Shown in pieces: positions 1 through 6,319 of a DNA stretch of 8,109 nucleotides; positions within the stretch are counted from its first letter, which is position 1, and each line of letters starts with the position of its first letter. The position numbers and the translations under genes are program-made. The notes below the pieces were generated by a model. That model searched no databases. It was given only the letters and a program-made list of their open reading frames with translations, and was not told where the DNA came from. This DNA comes from JBFFSQ01 sp041572275 (GTDB taxonomy: Bacteria > Pseudomonadota > Gammaproteobacteria > SZUA-229): NCBI GenBank assembly GCA_041572275.1, contig JBFFSQ010000138.1:1-8109 (forward strand), in the 5' to 3' direction.

Positions 1-75
1 GGCCGTTAGCTCAGTTGGTAGAGCACCGGACTTTTAATCCGATGGTCCCGCGTTCGAGTCGCGGACGGCCCACCA
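1..75 (+). tRNA. tRNA-Lys (anticodon TTT), lacking only its first base
   Basis: The cloverleaf can be folded by eye: D-arm with the TAGCTCAGTTGGTAGAGC pattern, anticodon loop CTTTTAA with TTT at 34-36 of this window, T-arm with TTCGAGT flanked by CCGCG/CGCGG, acceptor 3' strand ACGGCCC, discriminator A at 72 and encoded CCA at 73-75. The acceptor 3' strand requires GGGCCGT at the 5' end, while the window begins GGCCGT, so exactly one G lies outside. The first anticodon-stem pair appears to be a C-A mismatch; the rest pairs well. It decodes AAA/AAG lysine codons. Confidence 0.96.
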
Positions 76-113
76 TATTCTGATTAACTGTAGCAACAGT
101 TACATCACTGAAA

Positions 114-147
114 CCCCCTCACATAGAACTATGCTGAGGGGTCTTTT
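114..147 (+). terminator. Rho-independent terminator of the tRNA-Lys transcript
   Basis: CCCCTCA (115-121) pairs with TGAGGGG (135-141), can extend by CAT/ATG with one bulged C, and is followed by TCTTTT (142-147). It lies about 40 bases after the tRNA CCA end, the expected place for the end of a tRNA transcript. It also insulates the downstream operon, implying that the latter has its own promoter. Confidence 0.8.
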
Positions 148-514
148 CAGCAAAACTCCCCATTTCAGTTCCATTTCCATAGCTTCCCCCGATGATCTTG
201 CGTGCTCATTTTTTAACCTCGTATTGTCGCCCGAAAGGAGCCGACAAAATAATAATTCAGTAGTAATTGGGAAATTTTTCACAAATTTGGGAATATTTTC
301 CTATATAATTAAGTTGTCAGTATAGACAGCTTGCATAAAAGACTTTTCAGTGTGACTGCTTTGGGCTTTAAAGTTCTCTTAACTAATTGATTCTTTAAGT
401 TTTTTTGCTGTTTATTAAGCTGTTGGCAAAGTGAAGTGCTCAGGGATTGATGAGACCTTCAGTTTTGTATATGGCCATTCAGTTAAAGAATTAAGCTAGC
501 GGGAGCATTCATTT
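148..514. other. Non-coding region with regulatory-looking elements, no gene seen
   Basis: This stretch between the tRNA terminator and the 515 start codon has no convincing coding frame; the short frames here have no recognisable protein features. It is AT-rich and holds an imperfect hairpin with a CC-GAAA-GG tip (224-247), two near-identical GGGAA-WW-TTTTC boxes 20 bp apart (267-280 and 287-300), a TATAAT hexamer (304-309), a small dyad (313-330), and five same-strand copies of TTCAGT (164, 256, 346, 458, 478). Together these suggest the control region and long leader of the following operon. Confidence 0.6.
266..309 (+). promoter_or_regulatory. Candidate promoter with tandem 20-bp-spaced operator-like boxes
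   Basis: TATAAT at 304-309 is a perfect -10 hexamer. A TTCACA at 278-283 matches 5/6 of a -35 box but sits 20 bp away, too far for an ideal sigma70 promoter (18 bp if TATATA at 302-307 is used). Two boxes, TTGGGAAATTTTTC (267-280) and TTGGGAATATTTTC (287-300), agree at 12 of 14 positions and start exactly 20 bp apart, about two helical turns on one DNA face. Each is near-palindromic (GGGAA/TTTTC). With the poor -35 spacing this looks like a factor-controlled promoter. The binding protein is unknown and the start site is not proven. Confidence 0.35.
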
Positions 515-2131
515 ATGTCACAGGCAAGTCATTCATCACGACTGCGCCCTATCGTTTTCAGGATAGTTGTATTCCTCCTGGTACTGATTCCATTGAGTTT
601 AATGGGTTATAAGCTGTATGGACTTGATTATCCACTCAAAGGTCTGATGCCTGTGGTGAGTTATCAGGTCGAGCTTGCGATGCAACTGGAGGGTTATGGT
701 GAAGATATCAGGGTCCGCACTTTTTTACCTCGATCCGATTCACGGCAGCGCATAGTAAAGGAAGTAAATGCTTCGGGACGTTTTGTGATGGAGCAACAAA
801 CCGAAGAACTTAATCGACTGGCGAGTTGGAAAGCTGAGTCTGTCGAAGGCATGCAAGATATTCGCTATGTCTATCAAATACAAACCAAACAGGTGCGCTA
901 CGAATTGCCAGGTGACCTTGTCATCCCTCAGAAGTATCCGAAAGAGCTGATACCCTATTTAAAAGAGGAAGAGGGTATTCAGGTAACTGACCCATTAATT
1001 CAACAGGAGCTGGATAACATTATCCCTGATGGTGAACGTTATCTGGCGGATGTTCTGAGTCGCATTCATCGACATTTACAGGATCAATTTGAGAACAGAA
1101 ACTTTTCAGGTTTTACAGATGCGCTAACAGCGTTGAAACTGCGTGAGGCAAGTTGTAATGGTAAAGGGCGCCTGTTTGTCGCAATGGCGAGACGACTGAA
1201 TATACCAGCCCGACTGGTTGGTGGCTTTATTATGGAGTCCGGCAGTAAACGGACCAGTCATCAATGGGTTGAAGTCTATGTCAACGGATTCTGGGTGCCG
1301 TTTGATACGGTTAATAATCACTTTGCGGAAATTCCTGCAAATTTCCTGACGCTGTATTACGGCGATGAAGCCTTATTCCGACACAGTAAGAATATTAATT
1401 TTCAGTATACCTTTACCACGACCAAAAAAATGATGCCTCACTACGATACTCAAGAAGTATTGGTTGGTTCGGTTCTTAATATTCTGAATCTGTATGCAAC
1501 TTTCGAGCGTGTAGGTATTTCTCAGGATTTACTTAAAGTTTTGTTAATGATTCCTATTGGAGCATTGGTCACTGTTGTTTTCAGAAATGTGGTAGGCCTG
1601 GAGACATTTGGTACGTTTTTACCTGCATTGATTGCTGCTGCATCACGTGAAACAGGATTACTCTGGGGTTTAGTTGGTTTTGTTTTAATTATTCTGATTA
1701 CAGCTGTTATACGTAAAGGCCTGGACTGGTTGCAATTGCTGCATTCACCGAAGATGGCAGTAATACTCGCCGTTGTAGTGCTGGTGATGATGATAATGAC
1801 AGTTGCTGGAGTAAACCTGGGTTTGTTTGAGTTGGCTCAGATGACTTTATTTCCCATTGCCATACTGGCTATTACTGCTGAGCGATTTGCAATTATGACT
1901 GAGGAGCAGGGATACTTTAAATCACTCCATATTATGTTGATGACAGCAATAGTAATCGCTGCAGCTTATGCGGTGATGTCATCCTTATTTTTACAGTCAA
2001 TGTTCCTGGCATTCCCTGAGTTGTTGTTTCTCGTAATGGCGTTAAATATTTGGCTTGGTAAATGGGTGGGCATGAGGCTCATGGAGTTTTATCGATTCCG
2101 CCATCTTATTTTTACAAGGAGTGAAAGATAA
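515..2131 (+). CDS. UUP1-family membrane protein: transglutaminase-like domain fused to 7 TM helices
   Basis: Inner-membrane protein of 538 aa. One N-terminal TM helix (about 13-31) leads into a large periplasmic part (about 35-335), then about seven C-terminal TM segments (near 340-360, 366-380, 382-399, 413-432, 436-456, 471-491, 496-516). The 7TM part carries the family-typical TFGTFLPALIA (364-374) and FPIAILAITAER (446-457). Residues 200-265 are a transglutaminase-like core: Cys214 sits the usual 16 residues before the I of IPAR, followed by SHQWVEV (His249) and WVPFD (Asp264). The family (PF14400/PF14402) is called inactive, yet all three triad positions look present here. Start: GGGAG (501-505) lies 9 bases before ATG 515. 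The family is known to neighbour an ATP-grasp ligase, which follows immediately; the substrate is unknown. Confidence 0.9.
   Translation: MSQASHSSRLRPIVFRIVVFLLVLIPLSLMGYKLYGLDYPLKGLMPVVSYQVELAMQLEGYGEDIRVRTFLPRSDSRQRIVKEVNASGRFVMEQQTEELNRLASWKAESVEGMQDIRYVYQIQTKQVRYELPGDLVIPQKYPKELIPYLKEEEGIQVTDPLIQQELDNIIPDGERYLADVLSRIHRHLQDQFENRNFSGFTDALTALKLREASCNGKGRLFVAMARRLNIPARLVGGFIMESGSKRTSHQWVEVYVNGFWVPFDTVNNHFAEIPANFLTLYYGDEALFRHSKNINFQYTFTTTKKMMPHYDTQEVLVGSVLNILNLYATFERVGISQDLLKVLLMIPIGALVTVVFRNVVGLETFGTFLPALIAAASRETGLLWGLVGFVLIILITAVIRKGLDWLQLLHSPKMAVILAVVVLVMMIMTVAGVNLGLFELAQMTLFPIAILAITAERFAIMTEEQGYFKSLHIMLMTAIVIAAAYAVMSSLFLQSMFLAFPELLFLVMALNIWLGKWVGMRLMEFYRFRHLIFTRSER
2116..2121 (+). promoter_or_regulatory. 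Shine-Dalgarno AAGGAG for the ATP-grasp gene, inside the upstream gene's 3' end
   Basis: AAGGAG lies 9 bases before ATG 2131 and overlaps the last codons of the 7TM gene. The stop and start codons share one A (TAATG). This strong site fixes the start and suggests translational reinitiation coupling between the two proteins. Confidence 0.8.
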
Positions 2132-3054
2132 TGATATCAGGCTGGTTTAATGCATTGCAGGGAATACAAAAACGGGCAAGTGAAGTGTTGTCGATTAATA
2201 ATCGGAATCTCGAATTTATTTACCCTAACAATAAACGCAGTCACTTTCCGTTGGCTAATGACAAATTATTGTGTAAGCAAACGTTAACAGCGGTTGGTGT
2301 GGTTATGCCTGAGACTCATTTTAGCTATGGTAATTTCTTTGAGTTAAAGAATCTGGCCGAAGATCTATCACAACTGAATGAATTTGTTATTAAACCCGCT
2401 AATGGCAGTGCTGGTAATGGCATAGTAGTGATTACTCGAAAAACAGATGATGGCTGGTATTCAGCAGGTAATCAGTTCTTTTCTCTGGGCGATATTAAAA
2501 AACATCTATCGGACATTATATTTGGTGTTTTCTCTCACGACATGATGGACAAGGCCATTATTGAACAGAGAATTGTTCAACATGACATGCTTAATTCAAT
2601 ATGTAGCCTGGGTCTGTCGGATATTAGGATTGTTTTATTTAAGGATCAGCCAACAATAGCTATGTCAAGAATTCCAACCAGTGAATCTGATGGTAAGGCT
2701 AACCTTCATCAAGGTGCAATTGGTTTGGGTATTGATATAGAAACAGGCAAGACAACCCATGCGATAAAAGCTGGGAAATCAATTACACAACATCCAGATA
2801 GTCAGAAATCAATTATTGGTTTATCAATTCCATACTGGAAAGAAATTCTTGAAATGGCGATGAAAGCGGCAAAAGCGGTACCGCTAAAATATCTTGGAGT
2901 GGATATAGCTATATCTGTACAAGGGCCTGTAATGATAGAAATTAATGCCCGTCCAGGCATTGAAATACAAAATGCAAACAAGATAGCCATGAGAAGGGCG
3001 TTAGATTGCTTAGGGCAGTTATCAGTATATGCTGAGATGGGAAAACTAAAATGA
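2131..3054 (+). CDS. ATP-grasp, alpha-L-glutamate ligase-like protein (RimK-related)
   Basis: Soluble 307-aa protein with no signal peptide, so cytosolic. It matches the RimK-related, 'alpha-L-glutamate ligase-like' ATP-grasp family (TIGR02291 / PF14397, sugar-transfer-associated ATP-grasp). Visible motifs: FVIKPANGSAGNGI (85-98) with ATP-binding Lys88 and a glycine-rich loop; IIEQRIV (143-149); SDIRIVLF (163-170); NLHQGAIGLGID (191-202); and the metal-binding end GVDIAI (256-261, Asp258) and MIEINARPG (268-276, Glu270 and Asn272). ATP-grasp ligases activate a carboxylate as acyl phosphate and join it to an amine, so amide-bond formation is expected; acceptor and donor are not known. The catalytic set looks complete. 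It overlaps its neighbours on both sides (TAATG; ATGA). About one third of its isoleucine codons are ATA, far more than in soxA. Confidence 0.9.
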   Translation: MISGWFNALQGIQKRASEVLSINNRNLEFIYPNNKRSHFPLANDKLLCKQTLTAVGVVMPETHFSYGNFFELKNLAEDLSQLNEFVIKPANGSAGNGIVVITRKTDDGWYSAGNQFFSLGDIKKHLSDIIFGVFSHDMMDKAIIEQRIVQHDMLNSICSLGLSDIRIVLFKDQPTIAMSRIPTSESDGKANLHQGAIGLGIDIETGKTTHAIKAGKSITQHPDSQKSIIGLSIPYWKEILEMAMKAAKAVPLKYLGVDIAISVQGPVMIEINARPGIEIQNANKIAMRRALDCLGQLSVYAEMGKLK

Positions 3055-4967
3055 CTCGACTGTTAAAAGAGAGTTTTATTCCTGTTTTACTTGTAATAGG
3101 AGGAATATTCCTAATTATTATTTATTCGAATTATGTTGCTGATATTGATGCTGAGCAGGTGACTATAATCGAGATACCTTCACAGGTTATACAAAACAGT
3201 GAAGGCCAGGAAGTGCTGATTGATGAGGAGTCATTTTCACAGGTTGAAAAATTGCGTAGTGATGATCCTGAATACAGAGAAGCCTATCAACTGATACGAA
3301 ACAAACAGTGGCAGCAGGCAGAGCAGGTGTACCTGGATATTATCAAAAAACATGATACATCACAGGGACGAACAGATCTTGGTTATATTTATTATAAAAT
3401 GGCCGAGTATGAAAATGCTGTTAAACAGTTTGCAAAGGCAATCAAGCAAGAGCCTGTATTTATACCAGCATACTATTATCGTGCAAAAACACTGGGGAAA
3501 TTAAAAAGATATGATGAATCAGCGAAAGATTATCTTGAATATATAAGTTATTTTCCTACAGACTTTTCTGCACATATGAACCTGGGTATTATGAGGTTAA
3601 AGAAGCAGCAGTATGCGCAGGCGGTATCAAATTTTACTATCGCATCAGATCTTGCGCCAGGTCAAAAAAAATCTAAAGCTTTATACTTGCTGGGTAAGAG
3701 TTATCAGAAATCCGGTACAAATTTCTATCCACTAGCAACCAAAGCATATCAGAACTCAATTAGAGTATACCCGGGGAATATAAAACCTAGAATGGGCCTG
3801 GCAAGTCTGTTAGAGATTACTGAGCAGGGCATGAATGATGCCATTGATCTTTATCAACAGGTGCTGCAATTAAAACCAAATCACTCACCAGCTTATTTTG
3901 CACTGGCAGCTATATATAATGCAAAAGGTGAACAAAGAGCGGTTAAAGATGCTTATAGTAAGGCTATAGAGTATAACCCATCTTACACTCCAGCAAGATT
4001 CAATCTTGGCTTGATATATCTAAGGGAGAAGAAATGGCGTGAAGCTGCAGATCAGTTTCAGTCCATTATAAATTTTAATCCCCAGCATGCCAGAGCGTAT
4101 TTCAATCTTGGTAGATCAAACTATCGTTTAAATAATTACGACCAGGCACTCAAGAACTATCAGGCAGCCCTTGAACTGAAAAACGGTGATTATCCTGAAG
4201 TGATAGTCAATATTGGTCTTATTCATAGTGCGAAAAAAGACTATGAAAAAGCCATTGAATGTTACAGTGAAGCATTAAAAACAAATAAGAGCTCAGCAAA
4301 GCTTTATTACAACATTGGTATCGCTTATTCAAAATTTAATCAAATTGATAAGGCAATACAGGCATTTGAGTCTGCAATAGAATATAGGCCTAAATATGCA
4401 CAGGCCTGGTACCATATTGGTCTATTGCATGCACGGAAGCAAAATGCCACCCAGTCAATTTACGCCTATCAACAGGCTGTACGAATAAAACCAGATTATC
4501 GGTCTGCCCAGCTCAATCTTGCAGTTAGTCTGACACGAATAGGCGAGCTGAAAAAAGCAGAAAATATTTATCGAACAGTCCTGGAGTCTCATCCTCGTTA
4601 TGCCTCAGCATGGATCAATCTTGGCCTGGTATTAATAGATCAACAGCTGTTTAGTGAAGCAGAAGAAGTTCTCGTTCAGGCAGCTCAGCTTGAGACAGGT
4701 AATGATCGAGTGATGGGCTTGTTGGCCAAGGCTATGGCCAGCCAGGGAAATTATGCAGTCGCAGCTGAAAAATATCGTGTGGCACTTGATATCAATCCTG
4801 CAAGCAAAAAATACAGACTTGAATATGTTCGCATATTAGAGCAGTTGCAGGATTATGAACTCGCACTAGCTGAGGTGGTAAAGGCTATGAAGCTGTATCC
4901 TGATAGTCAATTACTCAATAAAGAATATCATCAGATTAATTCAAAGCTTAAGTTAAACAATCTATAA
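3051..4967 (+). CDS. Membrane-anchored TPR protein, about 16 repeats
   Basis: 638 aa. A short basic N-terminus (TRLLK) and a hydrophobic helix (about 8-28) without a lipobox or clear cleavage site predict a single inner-membrane anchor with the rest in the periplasm. After a linker (about 30-70), residues about 75-625 are nearly continuous 34-residue tetratricopeptide repeats; I count about 16, with typical units such as AYFNLGRSNYRLNNYDQAL and LYYNIGIAYSKFNQIDKAI. One unit near residues 210-240 carries an insertion. TPR solenoids bind protein or polymer partners. Its ATG overlaps the ATP-grasp stop (ATGA), and the outer-membrane barrel gene starts 10 bases after its stop. TPR plus barrel recalls the exopolysaccharide exporters PgaA, BcsC and AlgK/AlgE, in which TPRs guide a polymer to an outer-membrane pore; this is an analogy, not a homology claim. 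Confidence 0.88.
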   Translation: MTRLLKESFIPVLLVIGGIFLIIIYSNYVADIDAEQVTIIEIPSQVIQNSEGQEVLIDEESFSQVEKLRSDDPEYREAYQLIRNKQWQQAEQVYLDIIKKHDTSQGRTDLGYIYYKMAEYENAVKQFAKAIKQEPVFIPAYYYRAKTLGKLKRYDESAKDYLEYISYFPTDFSAHMNLGIMRLKKQQYAQAVSNFTIASDLAPGQKKSKALYLLGKSYQKSGTNFYPLATKAYQNSIRVYPGNIKPRMGLASLLEITEQGMNDAIDLYQQVLQLKPNHSPAYFALAAIYNAKGEQRAVKDAYSKAIEYNPSYTPARFNLGLIYLREKKWREAADQFQSIINFNPQHARAYFNLGRSNYRLNNYDQALKNYQAALELKNGDYPEVIVNIGLIHSAKKDYEKAIECYSEALKTNKSSAKLYYNIGIAYSKFNQIDKAIQAFESAIEYRPKYAQAWYHIGLLHARKQNATQSIYAYQQAVRIKPDYRSAQLNLAVSLTRIGELKKAENIYRTVLESHPRYASAWINLGLVLIDQQLFSEAEEVLVQAAQLETGNDRVMGLLAKAMASQGNYAVAAEKYRVALDINPASKKYRLEYVRILEQLQDYELALAEVVKAMKLYPDSQLLNKEYHQINSKLKLNNL

Positions 4968-4969
4968 GG
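4966..4969 (+). promoter_or_regulatory. Shine-Dalgarno AAGG for the beta-barrel gene, overlapping the TPR stop codon
   Basis: AAGG overlaps the TAA stop (4965-4967) of the TPR gene and lies 8 bases before ATG 4978. A second AAGG (4973-4976) is too close to the start to be used well. The arrangement supports coupled translation of TPR protein and barrel. Confidence 0.6.
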
Positions 4970-4977
4970 TTGAAGGT

Positions 4978-6207
4978 ATGTTATTTAAAAAGAAAACACT
5001 TGCAGTCAGTTGCTCGTTATTTGTTATTAGTGGAGCAGCATCTGTTTCTGCGCAAGAAGTCGAATGGTCAGTAGAGACGGGTCTTGGTTATGAAACAAAT
5101 GTTTATCATGCTCCTGATCACGATTATATAGATACAGCATTACCCTCGACACGTCCGGCAGGTATTGCGGTTTCGCCAGAAGAGATAAGCAGTTTTTTTA
5201 TCCCGGTAGAAGCAGAAGTGAATATCCGTAACAAAGTTTATGATAATGCAGACTTTGTTGCTGGGCTGGGTTTTGATACAGATGTAATGCTCAACTCAGA
5301 TGCTGATGATGCTACACGAACCAATGTCAAGTTTGATCTCGGTTTTGATTATGAATTAGTGAAGTGGAAATTCAGTAAGAAAAAAAATGATTACATTAAA
5401 CGAAAAAGGGGCGATGCCTATATAGGTGCTTTTTTCTCTACCCATGATAATGTATATGTTGATCGTGATACTGGTGAGCCAAAAACAACATCAGGTGGTA
5501 TAGATATTTCTGATAAATACAGCTATCAAAGTTTTGGCCTAAAAGGTGATTATGAACGTAAAGTGGGTAAGTTTGAGTATTTATTTGGATTTATTTATAA
5601 GGACTTAAATTATGATACGCCTTTATCAGGTGATGAATATGACCATATCTACAATAAATTCGAATTTGGTATAAAGCGTGACTTCACTAAAGCCACTGAT
5701 CTAAAAGCTATTTATCGCTATTCTGTACGAGATTATAGTGATAGACGCTCACGAGATCTGTTGACAGGCACCTATTCTTCCGCCAATGATCTTGTTAAAT
5801 ATACCTACAATGCTTTTTTACTTAAGTTGACACATCGTTTCGATAAAAAGTTTAAGGCCAGTTTCGCCATTGAGAACACTGATCGGACCGATGAGTTCGA
5901 AGGTTACAATGATTATTCAAGACTGGATATGAGTCTGCGTGCACGCTATAAATATTCATCGGCAACGAAAATTCGAGGGAAAATAGCATATTCAACTACA
6001 GACTACGCTAATGCCTATAACTTTGATGATGCCACGCGGGGCAATAAAGAGAACTCAGGGTTAGATTTGAAAATTAAAGTTGAACAAGAGATGAATAAAA
6101 ATAAGCTTTATTATATCGAGCTAGATTATACAGACCGGGAATCTACGGATGATCGTTATGATTATACTAACAACATCATAATGCTTGGGGCTAAGTGGAA
6201 ATACTAG
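4978..6207 (+). CDS. Outer-membrane beta-barrel protein
   Basis: 409 aa with a Sec signal peptide: basic LFKKK, a hydrophobic core, and a likely signal peptidase I cut after ASVSA (residue 25, before QEVEW). The mature part is rich in Tyr, Asp, Lys and aromatic residues, has no cysteine, and shows alternating polar/hydrophobic stretches with turns throughout, for example LKAIYRYSVRDYS and KLYYIELDYTDRE. It ends in IIMLGAKWKY, an alternating strand with a C-terminal aromatic residue as expected of a BamA-recognised beta-signal. The length would fit a barrel of roughly 16-18 strands, which is only an estimate. It resembles generic BBP2-like 'outer membrane beta-barrel protein' families; no specific porin or receptor family is recognised. 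It is the last gene of the operon and could be its pore or surface component. Confidence 0.85.
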   Translation: MLFKKKTLAVSCSLFVISGAASVSAQEVEWSVETGLGYETNVYHAPDHDYIDTALPSTRPAGIAVSPEEISSFFIPVEAEVNIRNKVYDNADFVAGLGFDTDVMLNSDADDATRTNVKFDLGFDYELVKWKFSKKKNDYIKRKRGDAYIGAFFSTHDNVYVDRDTGEPKTTSGGIDISDKYSYQSFGLKGDYERKVGKFEYLFGFIYKDLNYDTPLSGDEYDHIYNKFEFGIKRDFTKATDLKAIYRYSVRDYSDRRSRDLLTGTYSSANDLVKYTYNAFLLKLTHRFDKKFKASFAIENTDRTDEFEGYNDYSRLDMSLRARYKYSSATKIRGKIAYSTTDYANAYNFDDATRGNKENSGLDLKIKVEQEMNKNKLYYIELDYTDRESTDDRYDYTNNIIMLGAKWKY

Positions 6208-6267
6208 TCTGGCGATATCTTGGTGAATGCGTGTAGGCTTAAGATGATAATATTAATTAGTAGGAAT

Positions 6268-6299
6268 AAAAAAAGCCCGATGTAAATCGGGCTTTTTTT
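6268..6299. terminator. Bidirectional Rho-independent terminator between convergent operons
   Basis: GCCCGAT (6275-6281) and ATCGGGC (6286-6292) form a perfect 7-bp stem around GTAA, flanked by seven A (6268-6274) and seven T (6293-6299). It therefore reads as a hairpin plus U-tract on both strands. It ends the barrel operon from the left, about 60 bases after its stop, and the sox operon from the right, about 20 bases after the soxA stop. Confidence 0.93.
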
Positions 6300-6319
6300 A
6301 TTAGTGGGTAAATAATTAC

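Noticed and set aside
100..325. Short open frames on both strands (about 60 aa each) after the tRNA
   Set aside because: They overlap the tRNA terminator and the regulatory-looking region, overlap each other, lack clear ribosome binding sites and show no protein-like features.
4978..5055. Barrel protein as a lipoprotein because of Cys12 in its signal
   Set aside because: The context LAVSC falls before the hydrophobic core is complete and does not fit a lipobox; ASVSA at 21-25 is a good signal peptidase I site.
1..6207. Envelope operon as a tRNA-integrated genomic island
   Set aside because: A tRNA gene lies next door and composition differs, but I see no integrase and no second copy of the tRNA 3' end as a direct repeat within the window.
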